Assembly: GCF_009903685.1 (NCBI RefSeq)
Contig: NZ_JAAABI010000008.1
Location: 1 to 64,000, forward strand
From: Flagellimonas ochracea
Lineage (GTDB): Bacteria; Bacteroidota; Bacteroidia; Flavobacteriales; Flavobacteriaceae
Reading direction: 5' to 3'
Length of the DNA: 64,000 bases
Shown one piece after another: positions 1 to 8,239 of this stretch; positions within the stretch are counted from its first letter, which is position 1; the number at the start of each line of letters is the position of its first letter. A program made the translations under genes and the position numbers. The notes under the pieces were generated by a model. That model was not told where the DNA came from. It saw nothing but the letters and a program-made list of their open reading frames with translations, and did not search any database.

Positions 1-255
1 ACACGGCGGTCGGCCTGACGGGCACCTCCATAACGGTGACCGATGCAGGCGGTACCCTGAGCCAGGACCTTGACGGTACCTTTGCCACGGATGCGGAACT
101 GGCGGCCCTTAACACGGACGATGCCGACGCTGACCCCACGAACGAACTCAACACGGCGGTCGGCCTGACGGGCACCTCGATAACGGTGACCGATGCCGGC
201 GGGACATTGAGCCAGGACCTTGACGGTACCTTTGCCACGGATGCCGAATTGGCGG
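1..255 (+). repeat. Tandem 150-bp coding repeat (50 aa unit)
   Basis: The block beginning ACACGGCGGTCGGCCTGACG at base 1 recurs at base 151, so the unit is 150 bp and in frame. The second copy decays after about base 250. The two copies differ at only a few, mostly silent, positions. More copies probably lie to the left. Confidence 0.9.
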
Positions 256-890
256 CTGTTGCAGATGATGATGTTAGCGTTACCAACACGGTAGCTGGTA
301 ATCGTATTGCTACAATTTCTGAAGCGGGGATAACAGCTGTAGATATTAATGAAACGGTAACATCTTTATCACAAAATACTACAACGGGTGTTATAAGCTA
401 TACGGATGAAGATGGAGGTACTCCCGAAACAGCAAATGTTGTAAGTACGGATGTGAACAATGAATTGACAGTAGGTGCTGATGGAGGTGCTTCCTTTGAA
501 ATGGCAGATATAGATGTTGATGGGGATGGAGCAACAGAAGCAACAGTTGATGCAGCCATGACAGATATCACAAAAGTAACTGCAACGGCTGGGCGAATTT
601 TTTATCCACCATCAATCGCTATTGATGCATCTACAAATGGTAATGGGTTTACGGTGAATTTATATACCCAATATACCGCCCAATTTGGTTCCCCAACAGT
701 TGCAAGTACTGGAGCACCTTCAGCAGTACCAACTTATGGTGCTACGGATTTATATTATTATGTAACCTATGCAGATCCAACAGTTTTTGACAATATGAGT
801 ATTGATGCAAGTGGTGTACTTACCTATGATATCATAGGTCAACCAGCCGATTATAATGCATTGATCAATGTAGTTTTTGTAGTAAAATAA
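1..890 (+). CDS. C-terminal part of a large secreted repeat protein (partial)
   Basis: The reading frame is open from base 3, so the 5' end lies outside the window; a GTG at 36 is internal, not the start. The first part encodes a 50-residue repeat rich in Asp, Thr, Ala and Gly (motifs such as TDAGGTLSQDLDGTF) and is visibly GC-rich. The rest is AT-richer and ends in a distinct domain with Tyr-rich strands (DLYYYVTYADP) and a VVFVVK terminus. I recall the same C-terminal region from large flavobacterial surface proteins, but it is not a classical type IX sorting domain that I can name. It lies directly upstream of a type B sorting-domain protein and a PorP/SprF gene, which suggests a cell-surface adhesin-like role. 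This role is inferred. Confidence 0.75.
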   Translation, partial: TAVGLTGTSITVTDAGGTLSQDLDGTFATDAELAALNTDDADADPTNELNTAVGLTGTSITVTDAGGTLSQDLDGTFATDAELAAVADDDVSVTNTVAGNRIATISEAGITAVDINETVTSLSQNTTTGVISYTDEDGGTPETANVVSTDVNNELTVGADGGASFEMADIDVDGDGATEATVDAAMTDITKVTATAGRIFYPPSIAIDASTNGNGFTVNLYTQYTAQFGSPTVASTGAPSAVPTYGATDLYYYVTYADPTVFDNMSIDASGVLTYDIIGQPADYNALINVVFVVK

Positions 891-915
891 GAATACTAAA
901 GACTAAAGAAAAGAA

Positions 916-2937
916 TTGAAATCAACCGCTTCACATAAGTCTTTATTTCTAGGACTGTTGGTCTTCCTTTTAGGACTGAACTACAGCAACGCCCAATTTT
1001 TGCTTCAAGCACCTAATAGTGGGGATGAGTCCAATTACCAATGGTTTGAAGCTTCAGACTTAGGCAGTGTTTTGGGAACAAATTCTTTTTATGAAGCAAC
1101 GCGACCCGGGGTATATTTTGCTACATATGATGGTACACTTTGTGGTTCCAATGCTACCGGTTACTTCATTTTAACCGATTGTACCGCTCCTAATAATGAA
1201 GTGACCTTAGATATCTCCGCAAGTATTCCGACGGGAGCAACAGTAAGCTGGAGTCCAGCGGTTAGTGGAGACCAAACCCAACCTACTGTAATCAGTACCA
1301 CAACGGTTGCAAGGTATACCGCTACAATAACCAAAGCTGGTAACAGCAGTGATCTACCACGTTTTACTGTGGTGTGCATGGGTATGGCAGGAGATCTTGT
1401 AGACGATTTTGTTTCAGTCAATGAGGATGAATTTGTTGTTGTTCCGTTGTTTGACAATGATTCCGATCTACCTACAGATGGAACCTTATCCACAACCGAC
1501 CCAGTAAACGGATCAGTAAGTATTGATAACAATGGAACTCCCAATGATCCATCTGATGATATTGTAACCTACACTCCAGACCTAGATTTTAATGGGACAG
1601 ACAGTTTTGATTATACCGTATGCGACACTTTTGGCGCATGTAGTACCGCAACTGTTACCGTGGATGTTCTGCCCATTGTGGACACATTTGATGATTCCGC
1701 TTCAACTGAAGAAAATATTGGTGTAGCCATTGCATGGAGCGCAAACGACAATGACATTCCCGTTTCTGGGACCATAACGTCGACAACTCCATCAAATGGC
1801 ACGGTTATTTTAAATGAAAATGGTACTCCGAACAATCCTTCTGATGACGACATTACCTATTTGCCAAATCCTGGTTTTTTAGGTACGGATACTTTTGATT
1901 ATACAGTTTGTGATACCAATGGAAATTGCGATACTGCCACTATTACCATTTTGGTGAATCCTCCGGGAATAAATCTCGACACGGATAACGATGGTATTGT
2001 TGATGCCTTTGAAGACTTGAACTCCGATGGAGATGATGATCCAAGTACCAATCCAACGGATACAGATGTTGATGGTATCCCTGATTATTTGGATATCGAT
2101 AGTGACAATGACGGACTCCCTGACAATATAGAGGCTCAAGATGCACTATCCTATATTCCACCAAGCAATTTGGATGCAAACGACAATGGGTTGGACGACG
2201 CATATGAAAATGGTGGTAACGTAGGGTTGATTCCACTCGATTCGGATGGTGACGGCATACCAGATTATGTGGATGAGGATAGTGATGATGACAACGTGCC
2301 CGATGCCATAGAAGGCAACGATTTGAATCAAGATGGAATTGCTGATGTGGTATTAATAGGTTCAGACAAAGATAACGATGGATTGGATGATGCTTTTGAA
2401 GGCGCAACAGTTATCGACGTTGATGTGAACGATGAAATTGATAACCCTGCAACGGATTTATTGGATACCGATTCCGATGGTATTCCTGATTTCAGGGATT
2501 CAGATGATGATGACGATGGTATCGAGACTATGGATGAAGATTTAGACTTGGACGGAAACTATGCCAATGATGATTCCGATGAGGATGGAATGCCAAATTA
2601 TTTGGACTCCGACCTGGGTGAATCACAAGTAGATCCTGTGGATGTGATTAATGTAATAACTCCCAATGGAGACGGTGTACACGATGTACTGGCCATTAAT
2701 GGTCTGGAAAATTATCCGAACAATACCGTAAAAGTATACAATCGATGGGGTGTGTTGGTGTTTTCAACCAATTCTTACAATACGGCGGGCAATGTTTTTG
2801 ATGGCACTTCCGAAGGAAGGGTAACTGTGGACAAGGACAATAAATTGCCGGTAGGTACGTATTTCTATATTGTGGACTACGAAGATCTCAATGGAAATAT
2901 GAAACAACTTTCAGGTTACTTATATATTAACAGATAA
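916..2937 (+). CDS. Secreted protein with T9SS type B (gliding-motility type) C-terminal sorting domain
   Basis: The 673-aa product starts at a TTG; no in-frame ATG lies between the preceding stop and the signal peptide (hydrophobic residues about 9-26, ending NYSNAQ). Residues about 165-350 hold two tandem Ig/cadherin-like modules of roughly 85 residues (each with FDNDSD or ANDND and DSFDYTVCD-type strands). Residues about 355-570 are calcium-binding thrombospondin type 3-like Asp repeats. The last about 95 residues (ITPNGDGVHDVLAI ... VKVYNRWG ... GTYFYIVDY ... GYLYINR) match the CHU_C/type B sorting domain, so the protein should be exported by the type IX system and held at the surface. 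The PorP/SprF gene follows after 15 bp, a usual arrangement for type B substrates. Confidence 0.9.
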   Translation: MKSTASHKSLFLGLLVFLLGLNYSNAQFLLQAPNSGDESNYQWFEASDLGSVLGTNSFYEATRPGVYFATYDGTLCGSNATGYFILTDCTAPNNEVTLDISASIPTGATVSWSPAVSGDQTQPTVISTTTVARYTATITKAGNSSDLPRFTVVCMGMAGDLVDDFVSVNEDEFVVVPLFDNDSDLPTDGTLSTTDPVNGSVSIDNNGTPNDPSDDIVTYTPDLDFNGTDSFDYTVCDTFGACSTATVTVDVLPIVDTFDDSASTEENIGVAIAWSANDNDIPVSGTITSTTPSNGTVILNENGTPNNPSDDDITYLPNPGFLGTDTFDYTVCDTNGNCDTATITILVNPPGINLDTDNDGIVDAFEDLNSDGDDDPSTNPTDTDVDGIPDYLDIDSDNDGLPDNIEAQDALSYIPPSNLDANDNGLDDAYENGGNVGLIPLDSDGDGIPDYVDEDSDDDNVPDAIEGNDLNQDGIADVVLIGSDKDNDGLDDAFEGATVIDVDVNDEIDNPATDLLDTDSDGIPDFRDSDDDDDGIETMDEDLDLDGNYANDDSDEDGMPNYLDSDLGESQVDPVDVINVITPNGDGVHDVLAINGLENYPNNTVKVYNRWGVLVFSTNSYNTAGNVFDGTSEGRVTVDKDNKLPVGTYFYIVDYEDLNGNMKQLSGYLYINR

Positions 2938-2952
2938 CGAATCGGCCTTGCT

Positions 2953-3897
2953 GTGAACAACATATTTAAGAAGAAATATCAAACTCTTGTTTTTTTATTC
3001 GCTCTTTTCTTGGGAATGAATTCTTATGGGCAGCAAGATGCTCAGTACACCCAATACATGTACAATACAGTAAGTGTAAATCCTGCTTATGCGGGTTCCA
3101 GGGGTCATTTGAGCATTGCAGCTTTGTATCGTAACCAATGGTTGGGGTTGGACGGTGCTCCGGAAACCCAGACCCTGAATCTTCATACACCTATGGGATA
3201 TAGAGGTGTAGGGTTAGGTATTTCCGTGGTCAATGACAAAATTGGACCAACTTCGGAAACATATTTTGATGTTGATTTTTCATATACTATTCAGACCTCC
3301 TTTGAGGGAAAACTGAGTTTTGGGCTTAAAGCAAGCGCCCATATGTTGGACATTCGTTTTTCGGAATTGGATGAATTTGAAATAGACCCACAGTTGCAGG
3401 CACAGCAAGATATCCAAAATCAATTTTCTCCCAATATTGGTGCGGGAGTTTATTATCACACCGACCGTTTTTATGTTGGTGCTTCTGCTCCACGCATCTT
3501 GGAAACCACGCATTTTGATGAATCTTCAATATCCACTGCCAAGGAACAAATCAACTTCTATTTGATAACGGGATATGTCTGGGACCTGAACCCATTCTTA
3601 AAATTCAAACCTACACTTTTGACAAAAATGGTACAGGGAGCTCCTTTGCAGGTAGATGTATCGGCGAATTTTATGTTCAACGAGAAATTTGTCGGCGGAC
3701 TTGCCTATCGATGGGATGCTGCGTTTAGTGGCCTTTTTGGTTTCCATGTCTCCGATTCAATTTTTTTGGGACTGGCCTATGATCGAGAGATAACCGATTT
3801 AGGCGCCGCTACCTTCAACGATGGTTCTTTTGAGGTCATTTTTAGGTATGATTTCATTAGAAATGTGGGCAATTTAAAGTCGCCTCGTTTCTTTTAA
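2953..3897 (+). CDS. PorP/SprF family type IX secretion outer-membrane protein
   Basis: The 314-aa product has a GTG start and a signal peptide (VFLFALFLGMNSYG), followed by the family signature QYTQYMYNTVSVNPAYAGSRG. The remainder alternates in the manner of an outer-membrane beta barrel and ends with an aromatic residue (RFF). PorP/SprF proteins help export and anchor type B sorting-domain substrates; SprF serves SprB in gliding flavobacteria. The position 15 bp behind such a substrate gene suggests a dedicated pair. The specific partner is inferred. Confidence 0.92.
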   Translation: MNNIFKKKYQTLVFLFALFLGMNSYGQQDAQYTQYMYNTVSVNPAYAGSRGHLSIAALYRNQWLGLDGAPETQTLNLHTPMGYRGVGLGISVVNDKIGPTSETYFDVDFSYTIQTSFEGKLSFGLKASAHMLDIRFSELDEFEIDPQLQAQQDIQNQFSPNIGAGVYYHTDRFYVGASAPRILETTHFDESSISTAKEQINFYLITGYVWDLNPFLKFKPTLLTKMVQGAPLQVDVSANFMFNEKFVGGLAYRWDAAFSGLFGFHVSDSIFLGLAYDREITDLGAATFNDGSFEVIFRYDFIRNVGNLKSPRFF

Positions 3898-3954
3898 AAC
3901 GAATTTAGAAACCTTCATTCCCAATAATTCCTACAAAGGTCATATTTTTACTTC

Positions 3955-4494
3955 ATGAAAGAAGAAAATGTGATATTGGTCAATGAGGCCGACGAACCCA
4001 TTGGGCTCATGCCCAAAATGGAAGCCCATGAAAAAGCTGTACTTCACCGTGCTTTTTCGGTTTTTATAATGAACGAAAAAGGAGAGACCATGCTCCAACA
4101 ACGAGCTGCCAGCAAATATCATTCTCCCATGCTATGGACCAATACCTGCTGTAGCCATCAAAGAGAAGGCGAGAGCAACTTGGAAGCTGGAAAGCGACGA
4201 TTGAAGGAAGAAATGGGATTTACCACCGAACTTAAGCAGCTCTTTTCGTTTATTTATAAGGCACCATTTGATAATGGCCTTACCGAACATGAATTAGATC
4301 ATGTGATGATGGGTGTTTATAATGGAACCCCCAATCTAAACCCAAACGAAGTGGCCGATTGGAAATGGATGGCTTTAGAGGACATAAAAGAAGATATCTC
4401 CAACAACCCCGATTGCTATACGGCTTGGTTTAAAATTATTTTTGAAAAATTTTATGATTACCTCACCCTAAAACCGGATGGAAATGAAAGTTAA
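3955..4494 (+). CDS. idi: Isopentenyl-diphosphate delta-isomerase, type 1
   Basis: The 179-aa Nudix-fold enzyme interconverts IPP and DMAPP, the starting units for menaquinone and carotenoids. The active-site Cys lies in WTNTCCSH (Cys65/66) and the catalytic Glu region in EHELDHV; the Nudix-like helix (EAGKRRLKEEMGF) is present. The length is normal for the type 1 family. It is the first gene of a tight run idi-queD-manA, and its 3' end overlaps queD by 17 bp. It supplies precursors that the carotenoid operon at 52-57 kb would use, although the two loci are far apart. Confidence 0.93.
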   Translation: MKEENVILVNEADEPIGLMPKMEAHEKAVLHRAFSVFIMNEKGETMLQQRAASKYHSPMLWTNTCCSHQREGESNLEAGKRRLKEEMGFTTELKQLFSFIYKAPFDNGLTEHELDHVMMGVYNGTPNLNPNEVADWKWMALEDIKEDISNNPDCYTAWFKIIFEKFYDYLTLKPDGNES

Positions 4495-4891
4495 GGTAAA
4501 CAGAAAAGCCAATTTCAATGCGGCTCACCGCTTGTTTCGACCCGATTGGAGTGATGAAAAGAATGATGTGGTGTTTGGGAAATGCAACAATCCTAGGTTT
4601 CATGGTCATAACTATGATTTGATTGTAAGTGTCACTGGTGAAATAGATCAAGAAACAGGATTTGTTATTGATCTTAAGGTTTTAAAAGACCTTATCAAAG
4701 AACATGTCGAAGACGCGCTCGACCACAAAAATCTCAATCTCGATGTTCCAGAGTTCAAAAACCTCAACCCCACAGCAGAAAATATTGCTGTGGTAATCTG
4801 GAACAAACTTAGACCTCATATTGCCGATACCAAAGAATTGGAGGTTACCCTGTACGAAACCCCTCGAAATTTTGTCACGTATTCTGGATAG
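4478..4891 (+). CDS. queD: 6-carboxytetrahydropterin synthase (QueD/PTPS family)
   Basis: The 137-aa product has the zinc-binding and catalytic set of the PTPS family: AAHRL (His17), Cys36, FHGHNY (His42, His44), the DHKNLN motif and the C-terminal LYETPRN with its pterin-anchoring Glu. In bacteria this enzyme converts dihydroneopterin triphosphate to carboxytetrahydropterin on the way to queuosine. Two in-frame ATGs (4478 and 4484) are possible starts; both overlap the end of idi, so translation is probably coupled. The family also contains true PTPS enzymes, so QueD is the likeliest but not a certain assignment. Confidence 0.85.
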   Translation: MEMKVKVNRKANFNAAHRLFRPDWSDEKNDVVFGKCNNPRFHGHNYDLIVSVTGEIDQETGFVIDLKVLKDLIKEHVEDALDHKNLNLDVPEFKNLNPTAENIAVVIWNKLRPHIADTKELEVTLYETPRNFVTYSG

Positions 4892-4892
4892 C

Positions 4893-5861
4893 ATGAATTT
4901 GTACCCGTTAAAATTCAAACCTATTTTAAAAGAACGTCTTTGGGGAGGCACCAAGCTAAAGGAAGTATTGGGTAAACCCATAAAAAGTCAGATTACAGGA
5001 GAGAGTTGGGAACTATCAGGGGTAGATGGCGATATTTCCATAGTTGCCAATGGCCCACTAAAAGGCAAAACGTTGCAGGAGTTGATTAGCGAGCAAGGTG
5101 AACAACTACTGGGTAAAAGCGTGGTAGAACGTTTTGGGGACGAATTCCCGATTCTTATTAAATTTATTGATGCCAAACGGGACCTTTCCGTCCAACTGCA
5201 TCCCAATGACGCATTGGCCAAAAAACGACATAATTCCTTTGGCAAGACCGAAATGTGGTACATTATGGATGCGGACCCTGGGGCAAAGTTAATTGTAGGA
5301 TTTAACAAGAACGTGGACAAACAAGAATATGTCCAAAGTTTGAAAAACAACACACTTTTGGATTTGTTGAATTACGAAGAGGTAGCCGAAGGAGATACTT
5401 TCTTTATCAATACGGGAAAAATCCACGCCATAGGTGCCGGAGTATTGTTGGCAGAAATACAACAGACATCGGACATTACTTACAGGGTATTCGATTTCAA
5501 CAGAAAGGATAAAGATGGAAATTACAGGGAGCTACATACCGAACTGGCCCTGGACGCCATCGACTATACCAAGAAAGATGACTTTAAGGTATCCTACAAT
5601 CATGAACCGGACAAGGTAAATTCCATGGTGGAGTCTCCGTATTTTAAAACCAATTTTTTAGAATTGAACCAGAATATGCAACTACGGATTGAGGATAGGG
5701 ATTCTTTCACCATTTACATGTGCGTTGGGGGAGAGGCTGAAATCGCCAATGCTACCGGTAGGGCAAGGATTAAGAAGGGTGAAACCTTGTTGGTTCCTGC
5801 GGATAGTATGGTCATTGATATTGTCACAAAGGGTGCCAAGCTTTTGGAAGTGACCATTTAA
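4893..5861 (+). CDS. manA: Mannose-6-phosphate isomerase, class I
   Basis: The 322-aa cytosolic zinc enzyme interconverts mannose-6-P and fructose-6-P. The metal ligands are visible as VQLHPND (Gln101, His103), Glu120 in KTEMWYIM and His178 in GKIHAIGAG, within a double cupin fold. I place the start at the ATG at 4893, one base after the queD stop: it gives the family-typical N-terminus MNLYPLKFKP, whereas an ATG 72 bp upstream lies inside queD. The length agrees with the short Bacteroidota and Bacillus-type enzymes. It is in one operon with idi and queD. Confidence 0.9.
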   Translation: MNLYPLKFKPILKERLWGGTKLKEVLGKPIKSQITGESWELSGVDGDISIVANGPLKGKTLQELISEQGEQLLGKSVVERFGDEFPILIKFIDAKRDLSVQLHPNDALAKKRHNSFGKTEMWYIMDADPGAKLIVGFNKNVDKQEYVQSLKNNTLLDLLNYEEVAEGDTFFINTGKIHAIGAGVLLAEIQQTSDITYRVFDFNRKDKDGNYRELHTELALDAIDYTKKDDFKVSYNHEPDKVNSMVESPYFKTNFLELNQNMQLRIEDRDSFTIYMCVGGEAEIANATGRARIKKGETLLVPADSMVIDIVTKGAKLLEVTI

Positions 5862-5885
5862 TAGTACATTTGAAAAAATTCCGAT

Positions 5886-6158
5886 ATGGCAAGTATTCGT
5901 GATTTAAAAAAGGACATCAATTTTGCGCTGGGCGATATCATTGAGGCCGTGTATATTTGGGAGGCAGGTTCAGGCAATCAGGATTCCAAAGAAGGTTCGG
6001 TAATCATTGATAAGGCCATAGCTGTTTTTGATGATCTTATGGGCATGATCCATCAAAAAGAAGTGGAAGGTGCAAAGGCCCATTTCAAAGAGATCAGAAA
6101 TCAATTAGAGCAAAAGACCACCGAGCTTTTGGAACAATTCAACAAACTCGCCAGCTAG
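5886..6158 (+). CDS. Conserved small helical protein, function unknown
   Basis: The 90-aa product has no signal peptide and is predicted almost entirely helical, with a charged amphipathic C-terminal half (KEVEGAKAHFKEIRNQLEQKT). It starts 24 bp after manA and is probably the last gene of the idi-queD-manA run. I recall similar small proteins from Flavobacteriaceae but know no function. Clean codon use and tight spacing argue that it is real. A soluble coiled-coil or four-helix bundle is the most that can be said. Confidence 0.75.
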   Translation: MASIRDLKKDINFALGDIIEAVYIWEAGSGNQDSKEGSVIIDKAIAVFDDLMGMIHQKEVEGAKAHFKEIRNQLEQKTTELLEQFNKLAS

Positions 6159-6159
6159 G

Positions 6160-6858
6160 CTAAGGTTGTTTTTCCAAGTGTGCTTTTAGTGCCTTTCCAT
6201 ACCTTGATTCAGCAATTCGAGGGTCAAGTGCTTTGTATACAGAATCCAAATACTTCGGATTTGCCTCCAGAGCTGTTGTCATCATTATATAGGGGGTAAC
6301 ATAGGAATCCCCATTGTTCAGGCCAAAATTCAACGCATACCGGTAACGGTTCACTATATTTTGGTCCATTCTTTTTTGGATGGAGTCCATCGCCAACGAA
6401 TCTTGTTGAAATTCTGGTGTGAGGGTTAATTGTGCCAATTCCAAATCTTTTAGATTGAATTTGGAGAGCATCTGGCTAAATTCAACAAACTTATCATGGG
6501 AGAAGGATCCAAAAACCTCTGGATCTTTATCAAATGCATTCCATGTAGTGTTGATGGTCATCTCGCCCGGTTCCCCAAAAAAAACAATGCGGTCATTGAT
6601 GTCGTTGTTGTCCTCTTTTTCTAGATAGAGATAGAACACGTCGGGTTCCTCAATTTCATGGGAAAAACTGAATTCCCCTGTTCCTTTTAATATCAAGGAG
6701 TCCAAATCCACCAGGGAAGAATCCTTGAATTGTTGCAGAAACAGTGTTCCTTTTTTTAATCCTTTTATGTTTCCCGATACGGTCATGGTATGCTCTGTGT
6801 TTTTTTCACAAGAGAAAACAATAATGACCAATATCATTACAAATAAAATTTGCCTCAT
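6160..6858 (-). CDS. DUF4369-type lipoprotein
   Basis: The 232-aa product has a lipoprotein signal (MILVIIVFSC, Cys17) and an N-terminal DUF4369 domain (MTVSGNIKGLKKGTLFLQQF ... DSSLVDLDSLILKG). In longer relatives this domain precedes a thioredoxin (TlpA/ResA) domain; here that part is missing and is replaced by a helical tail without CxxC. The protein is presumably anchored in the periplasm or outer membrane. It ends 2 bp from the convergent small gene at 5886-6158. The function is unknown. Confidence 0.8.
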   Translation of the reverse strand: MRQILFVMILVIIVFSCEKNTEHTMTVSGNIKGLKKGTLFLQQFKDSSLVDLDSLILKGTGEFSFSHEIEEPDVFYLYLEKEDNNDINDRIVFFGEPGEMTINTTWNAFDKDPEVFGSFSHDKFVEFSQMLSKFNLKDLELAQLTLTPEFQQDSLAMDSIQKRMDQNIVNRYRYALNFGLNNGDSYVTPYIMMTTALEANPKYLDSVYKALDPRIAESRYGKALKAHLEKQP

Positions 6859-6902
6859 TCTTTAAAATTTGCGGGACAAATATCCATAAACTTCTTCAAT
6901 AT

Positions 6903-8165
6903 TTAAACTTTGGAGGCGACTTCCATCAACAAGGCACAAATATAAGCTCCAGCGGTACCCACTACATAGCCAAAAACGGCCAATAATATCCCCACGGATG
7001 TCAACGAGGGATGGAATTCGGCAGCAACCACTGGTGCGGAAGCGGCACCGCCAACATTGGCCTGACTTCCAACGGCCAAGAAAAAATAGGGGGCTTTTAT
7101 CAGTTTTGCCACTAAAATCAGCAATCCTGCATGGATGCAAATCCAAATAAGCCCAATAAGAATAAGACCCGGATTTTCCAAAACTCGCCCTAAATCCATT
7201 TTCATACCAATAGTGGCCACCAAAATATAAATGAACATGCCACCTATCTTACTGGCCCCCGCACCTTCATAGTTCTTAGCTTTAGTAAAAGAAAGCCCAA
7301 TACCTATTGCGGTGGCAAATACGACCATCCAGAGAAATTTGGAACCAAGGGAAGACAGGATTTTCTCCTTGTTTCGGATTACTTCAAAGTTGTTTTCCAG
7401 AAATTCGGCAAAATGAAATCCTAACAAGTGTGCAATGCTAACTCCTACAAAGGCATAGGATAACATCATTATAAAATCCTTTAAGGAGGTCACTCTAGCA
7501 ATCTTCTGTGTATAAGCGGAGACTTTTTCCTTGAGATTTTCGATGGAACTGGTATCGGCTTTTAGCCAAGCATCAATTCTTTTCGATTTTCCAATACCAA
7601 ACAGGAGCACGGCCATCCAAACATTCGCCATCACAATGTCCACCAATACCATTTTTGAAAATTCCTTGGGATTGTACTGAAACACTTCAAGCATAGCCGC
7701 TTGGTTGGCACCTCCGCCAATCCAACTTCCAGCAATGGTGGCCAAGCCTCTCCAAACCGCATCAAAACCATTTCCCCCAACGGTTTCAGGAGAAAATATG
7801 GAGACGATAAGAATTGCTATTGGTCCGCCAATCACTATTCCAAAGGTTCCTGTAAGAAACATAATGAGGGCCTTGGACCCCAGGTTGGCAATTGCTTTAA
7901 GGTCAATGCTCAGGGTCATCAGGATAAGTGCGGCAGGCAGCAAATATCTGCTTGCAATATGATAGGTCTGTGAGGAAGGTTCATTAATGATGCCCGTACT
8001 GGCTAAAATGGCAGGCAGAAGATAACACATAAGTACGGTAGGGATTATCGCATAAAACTTCCTCCAAAACTTTGATTTCAGTGAGGAAGTATAAAAAACG
8101 AAACCTAGACAGAGGCATAATAACCCAAAGATGATTTTGTCGTCGGTGAAAGGTATCTGGTCCAT
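6903..8165 (-). CDS. DUF819 family integral membrane protein
   Basis: The 420-aa inner-membrane protein has about ten to eleven hydrophobic segments, including FGLLCLCLGFVFYT, ALIMFLTGTFGIVIGGPIAI and the glycine-rich WIGGGANQAAM and GSQANVGGAASAPVVA segments typical of the YjcL/DUF819 family. Those two small-residue segments resemble paired re-entrant loops of secondary transporters, so a transport role is plausible, but no substrate is established. It stands alone between a lipoprotein gene and the DUF5916 gene, all on the minus strand. Confidence 0.85.
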   Translation of the reverse strand: MDQIPFTDDKIIFGLLCLCLGFVFYTSSLKSKFWRKFYAIIPTVLMCYLLPAILASTGIINEPSSQTYHIASRYLLPAALILMTLSIDLKAIANLGSKALIMFLTGTFGIVIGGPIAILIVSIFSPETVGGNGFDAVWRGLATIAGSWIGGGANQAAMLEVFQYNPKEFSKMVLVDIVMANVWMAVLLFGIGKSKRIDAWLKADTSSIENLKEKVSAYTQKIARVTSLKDFIMMLSYAFVGVSIAHLLGFHFAEFLENNFEVIRNKEKILSSLGSKFLWMVVFATAIGIGLSFTKAKNYEGAGASKIGGMFIYILVATIGMKMDLGRVLENPGLILIGLIWICIHAGLLILVAKLIKAPYFFLAVGSQANVGGAASAPVVAAEFHPSLTSVGILLAVFGYVVGTAGAYICALLMEVASKV

Positions 8166-8239
8166 AGATTTAGATTGGCTATGGAACCAAATATAGGAAA
8201 ATCAGTTTTGGATTGATTAAAAAGTAGAGTGCCAACCAT

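Noticed and set aside
1..255. CRISPR array
   Set aside because: The 150-bp repeat is in frame, coding and without spacers; no cas genes or short direct repeats with spacers occur anywhere in the window.
1879..2407. Long antisense reading frames opposite the Asp-rich repeat region
   Set aside because: They are by-products of the repetitive GAT/GAC codons of the thrombospondin-type repeats; no start context, and His/Ile-rich nonsense composition.
6160..6858. TlpA/ResA thioredoxin attached to the DUF4369 domain
   Set aside because: The C-terminal part contains no CxxC and no thioredoxin-like strands.
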